Of a DNA stretch of 59,033 nucleotides, positions 27,476-35,509 are shown piece by piece. The position numbers and the translations under genes are program-made. Each line of letters opens with the position of its first letter. The first letter of the stretch is position 1. The notes under the pieces are model-generated. The model saw only the letters and a program-made list of their open reading frames with translations. It did no database searches and was not told the DNA's origin. The stretch is taken from the NCBI GenBank assembly GCA_013285705.1, contig JABDHA010000013.1, forward strand, positions 1 through 59,033, given 5' to 3'. This DNA is from Acidobacteriota bacterium. GTDB lineage: Bacteria > Acidobacteriota > Terriglobia > Terriglobales > Acidobacteriaceae.

Positions 27476-30400
27476 ATGCAGTCTGTATATGCATCCGCAA
27501 AGCGGAGCATGCTTTTTCTCGCCTTGGCTACTTTTCTTTCTCCGCAGTTGCTCGCCGCGACGATTTCCCATGCTCAGCCTCAACCAATGGAACATGGACT
27601 GCCGGTGGAATTTGAACCGAACCGCGGACAGGCAGCACCGGAGGTTCGCTACATGACTCGGACCGTGGACGGAGAAGCCCAGTTGATGGCGGATCGTCTG
27701 CGAATCGTGCAGGCATCCAAGACACAGGGGCACGCTTTGGAGTTGTATTTCCCTGGTGCGAAGCCTGCTCAGATTCGCGAAGAGTCTCCCGCAGGTGGCG
27801 TAGTCAACTATTACAGAGGGCAGAACAGCGCCGCATGGATCGCCCACGTTCCCCTTTACCGCCAGATACGCTATCAAGATATGTATCCGGGAACCGATCT
27901 CGTTTTCCACGGTAGCAGCAGCCGGCTTGAATATGATTTTGAACTCAGTCCCGGAGCGGATCCCGACCGCCTGCAAGTTGAACTTGACGGCGCGACCACG
28001 GTAGAGCCGCAACAAGATGGAAGCCTGTTGCTTACATCGGGAGGCCATACTCTCCGGCTGCTCGCACCAAGTGCCTTCCAGCACAACGGCACAGAAACGC
28101 GTGCGGTGCAGGTGAGCTACCGCCTGCTCGCTCCGTCGAAAGTTGGTTTTGCGCTGGGATCGTATGACCGCACCCGAAAACTCATCATCGATCCAGTGGT
28201 GACGTATGCAAACACGATGAGTACGAACAACGGCATCCAGGTAGCCGCAATCGCCACGGATGCAAACGGCGATCTCATCATGACCGGCAGTACTTTCGCC
28301 ACAAATTACCCGGTTGTAAACGGAAAGCCCGCTTCGACGAGTGGCACTGAGCAGGTCTTTGTCACGAAACTGGATCCAACCGGCGAAAATATTCTCTATT
28401 CCACTTATTTGCCTGCCAGTGGTTTCAGCACAGCAAGAGCAGTGGCCATGGATGGAAACAGCAACGCCTATATTGTCGGCACAGCAGGCGCAGCTGATTT
28501 CCCTGTTACCTCGCAGAATCTTGGCACGTGCAGCAGTTCCTGTAATGCAGGATTTATTACTAAGCTCGACCCCTCGGGTGCAATGGTGTATTCGACGCTG
28601 CTTGCATCCGGTCTGGTTACGCCACGGGCAATAGTAGTCAATGCTAACGGAAATGCTTTCATCTCCGGCTCAACCCAGGACAATTCTCTTCAAGTAGTAA
28701 ACGCCTTTCAGCCTGATTCTCAGGGGGGCGCCGCTTTCTACGCGGAGTTGAACCCGAATGGTACGGGCTATGTCTTTGCGAGCTATCTGGGCAGTGGCAA
28801 CAGCGCTAGTGGAATCGCGCTGGATAAGGATGGAAATATCTACGTCGCGGGCTTGACGGCTCTCCCAGGGCAGACCTCGATTCCTCTCAAGGGAGAGCTT
28901 CAGTCTCAAATCGGCGGATTCTTTCTAAACAAGTTCACAAGCGACGGGAAGACATTGCTCTTTGGATCCTGGCTTGGCGGCGATATTAGTATCAGTAATA
29001 CCCCCGAAACCCTTTCTGGCATCGTTGTTGGCTCGGACGGCACCGTGTACCTGGCTGGGGATACCGCATCCAGAGGATTCCCGTACACAATCAATGTCAA
29101 TCGCCATCCACTTGGCTATGACGGTAGCACGCAGATGTTTGCCATGGCACTCAACCCATCGCTGACTTCGCTCGTGTATTCCACCTACCTTGGCGATGGA
29201 TTTATGAACGCCATGGCTGTCGATTCCGCGGGCAACCTCTACGCGGCCGGGTCAACAGGAGCTGAGCCGATTCAGGCAAAAAACGCGATTGTCTCCGATG
29301 TCGTGACCGGCGGAACTTTTCTGGAATTGGATAAAACTGGAAATCCTGTTGAGACAAGCGCCTTTGGCGGCCACGCCACCACCCAGTTCCCATCGGCAAT
29401 GGCCCTCGATCCATCGGGAAATATCTACCTGGCAGGTAGTCCCGGCGGAACCAACAGTCTTACTTTGACGGGAGGGTGCTCCGGTCCGGACCCGATCGTT
29501 GTCGGAGCAAATGCTTATGCGACGCAGGCCAACCAGGGAAATACCTGCGCTACCACGTACGCGGCATTCTTTGCAAAGATTTCCCCGGACCCGAAACCGC
29601 AGATAAGTCTCGGATACCTCCTTCCATTCTTGCCGCTCCACAATGTTGGCTCGGCAGACCTGCATATCAGCAGCATCACCTTCACGGGTGGCCTCGCTAA
29701 AGCGCACGGAAACTGCGGCAGTACCATTCCGGCTGGCACAAGCTGTGTCCTCACGCTTACGGATGCGAATGGCAATCTGGCTCAGGGCTCGGTCACCATC
29801 ACAAGCGACGCATCCCCTGCCGTGCAGACATTTACACCCTATCTTGATCCGCACGCAGTAGGAAGCCCGGCATCGGACTTTCCATGGGTCGATTTATCGC
29901 AGCTGTACTTCCTGCCACAGCAAACAGGGACTTCCAGCGTCCAACATCCCTTCCGCATATGGAATGTGGGCGTTGCAAATCTAACTTTGCAATCGATTGC
30001 AGCTACGGGTGAGCTTTTACAGACACACGATTGCACCACAACTCTCGCTCCGGGTAGCTATTGCACGGTTCAAGTCGTCTGGAACCCGAAGAATGGCACA
30101 GGTGGGAATTCTGTTTCACTCGTATACGACAACGGACCGCAGTATTACTACTACGTTCCCTCCCAATATCTGACCAGCCCTACGCCCCTCTTGGTTTCAG
30201 AACCGAGTGGCATCTCCTTTGGCACGCAGACTGTCGGAAATCCTTCTTTTTACCGTACAGTCACGGTTACAAATGTAAGCGATGCCCAGACCTCTGCTCC
30301 CTCCGTGTCCCTGAGCGGTGCCAGCGAATTCACCCTGGCTGGCAACACCTGTACGGCCAGCCTTGCACCGCAGCAGAGTTGTATCGTTGCCGTTCTCTTC

Positions 30401-32257
30401 ACCCCGGTGATCGACGGCGACCGCTCAGCCACGCTCCAAATCAGTGGCGGAGCCTCAGCCTCGCTACAGCTTTCCGGCACTGGTCAAATAAACTCGGCCA
30501 TCAGCGTTTCTCCCCTTCAGCTCGAATGGCCTCAGGCCGTATTTGGGTCTGGATACTCGCTCGATGAACAGCTGACGAATATCTCTTCCGTAAGCGTTCC
30601 CATATCGAACATCACTTTTTCTCTCCCCGACTACTCGGAAACGGACGATTGTTCGGGCTCTGTGCCCGCGGGTGCTTCCTGCACCGTACACGTCATGTTC
30701 CAGCCGCAGGATCTCGGAACTCGCAACGGAATGATGACCATCAATTTTGGAGGCCAGACGAACGCGCAGGCAATTACTCTCCTCGGTAACAGCGTGTACC
30801 CTCTTCAGTTGTCTCCAGGCTCGCTTGATTTCGGCGCCAATAATCGTGCTGGAATCTCCAGCCCTGCCCAGATCGTGGACCTTGGTAATCCATACTCGTC
30901 AAAGATTCTAAGCTATACCCTTTCCATTGATGGCCCATTCACTTTCGACAACAAATGTCCGAATCCGATGCCCGGAAATTATGGCTGTCCGGTGTCTGTT
31001 GTCTTCAATCCCACATCAGCAGGAGCGCAAACGGGAAGTCTGACCGTCTCCATACCGGGCGTATCAAAGACCAGTTCCATTCCGCTCACCGGGACGGCAT
31101 ATACGCCGCCAGCCATAGGCGTCGCCAACAGCCTGAGTTTTGGCGGTGTGCCAAGTGGAACCAGCAGCACCTTGCCGCTCTCTATTTCAGATACGGGCAG
31201 CCAGGACCTGACCATCTCAGGATTGGCCATCAGCGGAACGAATGCCGCTGATTTCAGCGTCGCCTCCGGTCAGTGCGCCACAATCAATGCAGGCAGCACC
31301 TGCAATGTCAATATCAGCTTTCGCCCCTCGGTCGCCGGGAATCGGTCTGCTGTGCTCACCGTCACCGGCAACGCCGCGAACAGTCCTCAAACCATCACAC
31401 TCACAGGAACCGGCCAGGCATCGGCCGTATCGCTTTCGCCTGCTAGTCTGGATTTTGGCAGCCAGAACCAGGGCAGCACGAGCGCTCCTACGCAGGCCAC
31501 GCTCACGAACAGCGGCAATGAAAGCCTCACTATAACCAGCATTACCTCCTCCGGCGACTTCTCCCAGACGAATAACTGCGGGACGACGCTCGCCGCCAGC
31601 GCCAGCTGTCAGATTGCGGTCGTATTCACTCCGTCAACTGTAGGGTCCGAATCTGGAACCTTATCGATTGTCGATAACGCTGCTGCCAGCCCGCAAGCAA
31701 TTCCGCTTACTGGAACAGGCACAGCTCCCTCGGTCAGCATTGGCACTGGTAACGGAGGCTCCGTCACCAGCACGGTGCCCAGCGGCCAGCCCGCCACATT
31801 CAATCTGACTCTGACAGGCAGCGCCGCCTTCAGCGGTAACGTGACGTTAGCCTGTTCTGGCGCACCGCAAAATGCAACCTGCTCGGTCAGTCCGACTACG
31901 CTGGTTCTTACTCCCGGCGCCTCCCAGCCCTTTGCTGTAAAGGTGACCACCCAATCCAGCACGACAGCCCATCTCGACAGCGTCGTGAACGTGTTCATGG
32001 CCGGTACCGGTGTCGCGTCTCTCTTAATCGGATCATTGTTTCTCTTCAGGAGAAAGCGATTCTGGGCTCTTCTGATGGTATGCACGGTGGGCATCTTCGT
32101 TTCTCTCACCATCACAGCATGTGGCGGAGGAAGCAGCGACACAAAGCCGCCCACCACCAATACAGCTAACACGCCAGCCGGAACTTACAAGCTCACCGTC
32201 ACCGCAACTGCAGGGACGGTGAGCACCTCCCAGGTTCTAACGCTGATAGTGCAATAG
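27476..32257 (+). CDS. Giant secreted/anchored SBBP-repeat and choice-of-anchor-D protein, divergent paralogue
   Basis: This 1593-residue protein begins MQSVYASAKRSMLFLALATF, a signal peptide, with GGAGG at ideal spacing. It has the same DUF7948-like opening (GLPVEFEPNRGQAAPEVRYM), SBBP repeats to about residue 750, then roughly seven choice-of-anchor-D or Ig-like domains. The last carries SGDFSQTNNCGTTLA, which also appears in the neighbour's final domain. Like the neighbour it ends with a hydrophobic helix, a basic RRKRFW turn, a second helix, TACGGGSSD, and a short domain ending LTLIVQ. The shared order points to an old duplication with inversion. The C-terminal pair may be a sorting signal or anchor; function is unknown. 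Confidence 0.72.
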   Translation: MQSVYASAKRSMLFLALATFLSPQLLAATISHAQPQPMEHGLPVEFEPNRGQAAPEVRYMTRTVDGEAQLMADRLRIVQASKTQGHALELYFPGAKPAQIREESPAGGVVNYYRGQNSAAWIAHVPLYRQIRYQDMYPGTDLVFHGSSSRLEYDFELSPGADPDRLQVELDGATTVEPQQDGSLLLTSGGHTLRLLAPSAFQHNGTETRAVQVSYRLLAPSKVGFALGSYDRTRKLIIDPVVTYANTMSTNNGIQVAAIATDANGDLIMTGSTFATNYPVVNGKPASTSGTEQVFVTKLDPTGENILYSTYLPASGFSTARAVAMDGNSNAYIVGTAGAADFPVTSQNLGTCSSSCNAGFITKLDPSGAMVYSTLLASGLVTPRAIVVNANGNAFISGSTQDNSLQVVNAFQPDSQGGAAFYAELNPNGTGYVFASYLGSGNSASGIALDKDGNIYVAGLTALPGQTSIPLKGELQSQIGGFFLNKFTSDGKTLLFGSWLGGDISISNTPETLSGIVVGSDGTVYLAGDTASRGFPYTINVNRHPLGYDGSTQMFAMALNPSLTSLVYSTYLGDGFMNAMAVDSAGNLYAAGSTGAEPIQAKNAIVSDVVTGGTFLELDKTGNPVETSAFGGHATTQFPSAMALDPSGNIYLAGSPGGTNSLTLTGGCSGPDPIVVGANAYATQANQGNTCATTYAAFFAKISPDPKPQISLGYLLPFLPLHNVGSADLHISSITFTGGLAKAHGNCGSTIPAGTSCVLTLTDANGNLAQGSVTITSDASPAVQTFTPYLDPHAVGSPASDFPWVDLSQLYFLPQQTGTSSVQHPFRIWNVGVANLTLQSIAATGELLQTHDCTTTLAPGSYCTVQVVWNPKNGTGGNSVSLVYDNGPQYYYYVPSQYLTSPTPLLVSEPSGISFGTQTVGNPSFYRTVTVTNVSDAQTSAPSVSLSGASEFTLAGNTCTASLAPQQSCIVAVLFTPVIDGDRSATLQISGGASASLQLSGTGQINSAISVSPLQLEWPQAVFGSGYSLDEQLTNISSVSVPISNITFSLPDYSETDDCSGSVPAGASCTVHVMFQPQDLGTRNGMMTINFGGQTNAQAITLLGNSVYPLQLSPGSLDFGANNRAGISSPAQIVDLGNPYSSKILSYTLSIDGPFTFDNKCPNPMPGNYGCPVSVVFNPTSAGAQTGSLTVSIPGVSKTSSIPLTGTAYTPPAIGVANSLSFGGVPSGTSSTLPLSISDTGSQDLTISGLAISGTNAADFSVASGQCATINAGSTCNVNISFRPSVAGNRSAVLTVTGNAANSPQTITLTGTGQASAVSLSPASLDFGSQNQGSTSAPTQATLTNSGNESLTITSITSSGDFSQTNNCGTTLAASASCQIAVVFTPSTVGSESGTLSIVDNAAASPQAIPLTGTGTAPSVSIGTGNGGSVTSTVPSGQPATFNLTLTGSAAFSGNVTLACSGAPQNATCSVSPTTLVLTPGASQPFAVKVTTQSSTTAHLDSVVNVFMAGTGVASLLIGSLFLFRRKRFWALLMVCTVGIFVSLTITACGGGSSDTKPPTTNTANTPAGTYKLTVTATAGTVSTSQVLTLIVQ

Positions 32258-32314
32258 ATGATTTTTAAACTAAATACAGCACCAGCGGTTGCAGCTAGAA
32301 ATAAACCCAAGCCG

Positions 32315-32421
32315 AGCCTGTCCTGAGCGAAGCCGAAGGAGCGGCGGACTAGCCCCTTCGACTTCGCTCAGGGCAGGCTCCGGGGCAAACGAAAAAGCCT
32401 CAGTTTTTACTGAGGCTTTTT
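32315..32421. terminator. Inverted repeat followed by a strong terminator after the giant gene
   Basis: AGCCTGTCCTGAGCGAAG (32315-32332) pairs with CTTCGACTTCGCTCAGGGCAGGCT (32356-32379). A classical terminator AAAAAGCCTCAG-TTTTTA-CTGAGGCTTTTT follows at 32392-32421. A half copy of the inverted repeat also occurs at 2291-2318. Confidence 0.7.
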
Positions 32422-32442
32422 CATTTCCTTCCCACAAATGCC

Positions 32443-32577
32443 GTCAGCCTGAGCGGAGCGAAGGATCTCAACGATGCGTCGAGCGGCACGAGTGCCAGTC
32501 TCTTCCCACCGCCGTCATCCTGAGCGCAGCGAAGGACCCACACGAACAAGTTCGTGCGAAGCCGAGCAAGGCTCGGC
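32443..32577 (+). repeat. Two GTCATCCTGAGCG-type repeats with hairpins
   Basis: Copies start at 32443 (ending AAGGATCT) and 32514 (ending GAAGGACC). The second is followed by CACGAACAAGTTCGTG (32541-32556) and GCCGAGCAAGGCTCGGC (32561-32577). The same blocks in the same order precede the intact GIY-YIG gene from 34785. The rest of 32578-33030 holds only the GIY-YIG remnant and the catalase promoter. Confidence 0.72.
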
Positions 32578-32659
32578 CCCGTCTTTATCTTTTAAAGCTC
32601 TCCCGAGTTACCAAAGCCATTAAGACAAGCACGAACAACCCAACTAACTTAAAAGCAGG

Positions 32660-32715
32660 ATGCCAGCCCCAACCTACTACACCTACATCCTGTCCAGTCG
32701 GACACCCTTGAAAAC
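32660..32715 (+). pseudogene. 5' remnant of a GIY-YIG nuclease gene
   Basis: The reading MPAPTYYTYILSSRTP matches the first 15 or so residues of the intact gene at 34944. It then changes abruptly into GAAAACAAAC...GGGGAGGGGGAGGAT, the upstream leader of the Cys-rich protein gene at 37619. One dispersed unit has thus been cut by another. No functional product is expected. Confidence 0.72.
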
Positions 32716-32979
32716 AAACAAAAGCCAGCCCACCCCATCGGGGAGGGGGAGGATACCCACGCCTGCCAGCACGTCCCAGCTAGAATCGCGAGATGTGAAT
32801 CGCGCTCTGTTTCAAGTCCATTCAATCTCGATCGGAAGAACCTGAACACGGATCACAAAAAGGATGAATAAATCCTGACGGCTCCCTCATCTCATGATCA
32901 AATTTGGAAACACAGTCTGCAAGACCCGCTTCTGTGCTCTACTGTCCATTCATGCCTCGGGCACAGAAATACACCCGGC

Positions 32980-33004
32980 GGAATTGAATCACTAGCCGTC
33001 GGTA
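32980..33004 (+). promoter_or_regulatory. Possible ECF-type promoter of the catalase/b561 pair
   Basis: GGAATTGA, 10 bases, then GTCGGTA resembles the GGAATAAA-N10-CTCAGTT elements around 42-46 kb with the same spacing but fewer matches. It lies about 27 bases before the start codon of the peroxidase. Weak evidence. Confidence 0.35.
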
Positions 33005-33030
33005 CTCCTAGGGCAGATCAAGGAGAAGAT

Positions 33031-34131
33031 ATGGCAGAGAATGAATCGAATCTGGTTTCTGAACCGGCGCCGGCTCCCGTGCGAGGCACAGCTTTACTCG
33101 TTCGGCTCGCGGCCATCGGTGCGCTCCTCGTCGTGATTGTGGTTCTCTTTCTGTATGCGGGTGGCTGGCTCACCCCGCACGCACTTACCCCTGCAGCGCT
33201 GGTCAACACCTTTGAGCGTCTGAACGGAGCACATCCGGGATTTCGTCGGAATCACGCCAAAGGGGTCTGTGTTACCGGCTATTTCGAGAGCAACGGACAG
33301 GGGCAATCCATTTCAAAGGCCCAGGTCTTCCTTCCCGGCCGCGTGCCCATCCTGGGACGCTTTGCGCTCGCTGGCGGACAGCCGAATGCGGACGACTCGC
33401 CGAAAACCGTTCGCAGCCTGGCGATTCTCTTCAAGCAGCCTGACGGGGAAGAGTGGCGCACCGGCATGATCAACATCCCTGTTTTTCCCGTCAATACGCC
33501 ACAGGACTTCCACGAATTTCTAGTGTTGACTTCGCCTGATCCGCACACGGGGAAAGTGGATTCCGCAGCCGTCGGTGCCTTTGTGGCCAAGCACCCGGAG
33601 ACCGCGGCGGCGCTGAAGGTACTCGGCAGTCATCCCTTTACCTCCGGCTTTGCGGACAGCCCATACTATGGCCTGAACGCCTTTCGTTTCGTCAATGCCA
33701 ACGGCGAGTCAACGCCGGTTCGCTGGTGGATAAAGCCGGATCAAACCTCCGAGGCAGGCAATGCTGCCACAACAGACAAGAACTATCTGTTCGACGCACT
33801 GATCACGCAGATTCATTCCCAGCCCTTGCACTGGCATCTGATCCTCATCGTCGGCCAGCCCGGAGACCCGACCGCAGAAGCGGCGTCCTCCTGGCCTGAG
33901 GACAGGAAACAGATCGACGTAGGAACCATCACCATCGACACCATTGAGAGTGAGGACACCAGTCCAATTCGCGACATCACTTTCGATCCGCTGGTGCTGC
34001 CTGCCGGGATATCGCCGTCAGACGACCCGCTGCTGAACGCGCGCTCGGCGGCGTATTCGCAGTCCTTCAGACGGCGCGAAGGCGAGCAGAAGAGTCCCAG
34101 CGCTATTTCGACTGAGGAGGTTGGCAAATAG
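33031..34131 (+). CDS. Membrane-anchored catalase-related peroxidase
   Basis: This 366-residue protein has one N-terminal membrane helix (about 23-45, LVRLAAIGALLVVIVVLFLYAGG) with the rest periplasmic. The catalase fold is seen in HPGFRRNHAKGVCVTGYFE (the distal histidine is probably H75 in NHAKG), the heme-pocket strand NIPVFPVNTPQDFHEFL, and the C-terminal NARSAAYSQSF, whose tyrosine is the likely proximal heme ligand. It is shorter than full catalases (about 480), as in the SrpA-like group, which has peroxidase rather than strong catalase activity. AAGGAG precedes ATG 33031. It is followed after 2 bases by cytochrome b561, a likely electron donor. Confidence 0.85.
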   Translation: MAENESNLVSEPAPAPVRGTALLVRLAAIGALLVVIVVLFLYAGGWLTPHALTPAALVNTFERLNGAHPGFRRNHAKGVCVTGYFESNGQGQSISKAQVFLPGRVPILGRFALAGGQPNADDSPKTVRSLAILFKQPDGEEWRTGMINIPVFPVNTPQDFHEFLVLTSPDPHTGKVDSAAVGAFVAKHPETAAALKVLGSHPFTSGFADSPYYGLNAFRFVNANGESTPVRWWIKPDQTSEAGNAATTDKNYLFDALITQIHSQPLHWHLILIVGQPGDPTAEAASSWPEDRKQIDVGTITIDTIESEDTSPIRDITFDPLVLPAGISPSDDPLLNARSAAYSQSFRRREGEQKSPSAISTEEVGK

Positions 34132-34133
34132 CT

Positions 34134-34703
34134 ATGTCCACCACAAAGAATCCCATGCAATTCGCGCTGCTTTCCCGCATCCTGCATTGGCTGATGGCCG
34201 CGTTGCTTATCACTATGCTCTTCATCGGTGTATCCATGGTGGCCCACCTTGGGGACTACCACTGGCTTCTGTCGGTCCACCGGCCGCTGGGCATTCTGAT
34301 TCTGATTCTGGCGGCGATCCGGCTCATCACCCGCTTGTTGACCAAGGCACCGGCGTTACCGCCGAGTATGTCGCAACCGGAGCGCCTGGTGGTCAAGCTG
34401 TCCGAGTTTGCGCTCTATGCCTTGTTTATCGCTCTGCCCCTGGTAGGCTGGGCCATGTTGTCGGCGGGCCACTTCCCGATCGTAATGTTCGGAACAGTGA
34501 ATCTGCCTCCCATTCTCCCAGCGAAGCCGGAGCTGTACGCCACTCTGCGCGAGACCCACACGATACTTGCCTATCTCCTGTTCCTGGCCTTTCTCGCCCA
34601 TTTCGGCGCCGTGCTATTCCACACGCTGATCCTGCGCGACGGTATCCTGAGCCGCATGGTTCCGTGGACTGTCCGCTCAGCGAAAAGCGAAAGTCGAAGC
34701 TGA
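34134..34703 (+). CDS. Cytochrome b561
   Basis: This 189-residue integral membrane protein has four helices (about 12-36, 45-68, 85-108 and 143-168). Heme-ligand histidines are H18 (RILHWLM), H49 (VHRPLG) and one in the last helix pair (RETHTILAY or AHFGAVLFH), as in bacterial b561 proteins that pass electrons from quinol to periplasmic partners. It starts 2 bases after the stop of the catalase-like peroxidase, so the pair probably works as a quinol-driven hydrogen-peroxide or organic-peroxide reductase. Confidence 0.87.
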   Translation: MSTTKNPMQFALLSRILHWLMAALLITMLFIGVSMVAHLGDYHWLLSVHRPLGILILILAAIRLITRLLTKAPALPPSMSQPERLVVKLSEFALYALFIALPLVGWAMLSAGHFPIVMFGTVNLPPILPAKPELYATLRETHTILAYLLFLAFLAHFGAVLFHTLILRDGILSRMVPWTVRSAKSESRS

Positions 34704-34715
34704 ACCCAAAAGCAA

Positions 34716-34764
34716 GCCGGTCTCGTAAGACCGGCATCTCCCCCGTCAAGCTACTGGGGCTTTT
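34716..34764 (+). terminator. Two hairpins ending the peroxidase/b561 operon
   Basis: GCCGGTCTCG-TAAGACCGGC (34716-34735) is followed by CCCC...GGGGCTTTTT (34741-34765), a terminator with T-run. A similar GACCGGCATTCGCCGGTC hairpin follows the repeat copy at 35391-35408. Confidence 0.6.
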
Positions 34765-34784
34765 TCATTTCCACCCCAAGCGCC

Positions 34785-34860
34785 GTCATCCTGAGCGGAG
34801 CGCAGCGAAGTCGAAGGACCCGCGCGAACAAAGTTCGTGCGAAGCCGAGCAGGGCTCGGC
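34785..34860 (+). repeat. GTCATCCTGAGCG repeat with two hairpins before the GIY-YIG gene
   Basis: The repeat runs from GTCATCCTGAGCGGAGCG to GTCGAAGGACC (34785-34820). It is followed by the CGAACAAAGTTCG stem and the GCCGAGCAGGGCTCGGC stem (34844-34860), then a conserved leader to the ATG at 34944. The whole order repeats that of 32514-32660. Confidence 0.72.
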
Positions 34861-34943
34861 CCGCCTTCAGCTTTTAAAACTCCGCCAGCAGTTACCAAAG
34901 CCATCAAGACAGCACGAACAAACCGCACTAAGCTAAACCACAA

Positions 34944-35207
34944 ATGCCAGCAAGGACCTACTACACCTACATCATGTCCAGCCGGACAAGGGTCATCTAC
35001 ATAGGCATCACCAGCAACCTGGAACTCCGAGTACAACAGCACAAACAAAACCAGCACGACGGATTCACCAAGGAATACCGCTGCCACCATTTAGTCTGGT
35101 TCGAGCGCTACGGGACCGCCGCATCCGCCATCGCGAGAGAAAAACAAATAAAAGGCTGGAGACGAGCCAAGAAACTAGCCCTCATCGACCAGCAAAACCT
35201 GGGATAG
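34944..35207 (+). CDS. Solo GIY-YIG nuclease-family protein
   Basis: This 87-residue single-domain protein has the first family motif as YYTYIMSS (residues 6-13) and YIGIT (19-23). The catalytic arginine is probably in NLELRVQQHK, and the C-terminal part reads AIAREKQIKGWRRAKKLALI. Solo GIY-YIG proteins of this UPF0213-like type are small and their roles largely unknown. It ends just after KLALIDQQNLG, a few residues short of the usual P-x-W-x-D-L tail. There is no clear RBS. It sits downstream of a dispersed repeat block, and a broken copy with the same upstream block is at 32514-32715, suggesting the gene and repeat spread together. Confidence 0.85.
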   Translation: MPARTYYTYIMSSRTRVIYIGITSNLELRVQQHKQNQHDGFTKEYRCHHLVWFERYGTAASAIAREKQIKGWRRAKKLALIDQQNLG

Positions 35208-35314
35208 CAAGACCTGAGCAAAGACTGGGGCAAAAGCTTCCTGAACGAATCGCCGACCAACCCTCCCATCACGCCAATGTCATGAAGGGAAACTGTGTGG
35301 GGTATCTCGACCGA

Positions 35315-35408
35315 CGTCATACTGAGCGAAGCGCAGCGAAGTCGAAGGACCCGCACGAACAAAGTTCGTGCGAATCGTTGCAAGGCAACGACCGGCATTC
35401 GCCGGTCA
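35315..35408 (+). repeat. GTCATACTGAGCG repeat copy with hairpins, no adjacent gene
   Basis: The 37-base repeat ends GTCGAAGGACC and is followed by GCACGAACAAAGTTCGTGC (35353-35371) and GACCGGCATTCGCCGGTC (35391-35408). The 35208-35509 stretch contains only this repeat and the 35466 hairpin; no gene is supported. Confidence 0.7.
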
Positions 35409-35465
35409 AGAATTTAGGTCAGAGGAACAAGGGCCGGCTTCAGGAATATATTTACGCCGGGGTGC

Positions 35466-35491
35466 CCCACATCTCGATTTTGAGATGCGGG
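35466..35491. repeat. Inverted repeat, third copy of the CCCACATCTC family
   Basis: CCCACATCTC-GATTTT-GAGATGCGGG lies just downstream of the minus-strand gene ending at 35510 and can act as its terminator. One stem base differs from the 8213 copy. Confidence 0.65.
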
Positions 35492-35509
35492 TAGGATGCA
35501 GAACGCACC

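Noticed and set aside
32289..32711. Plus-strand open frame of 140 codons after the giant gene
   Set aside because: It consists entirely of dispersed repeats, hairpins and a terminator.
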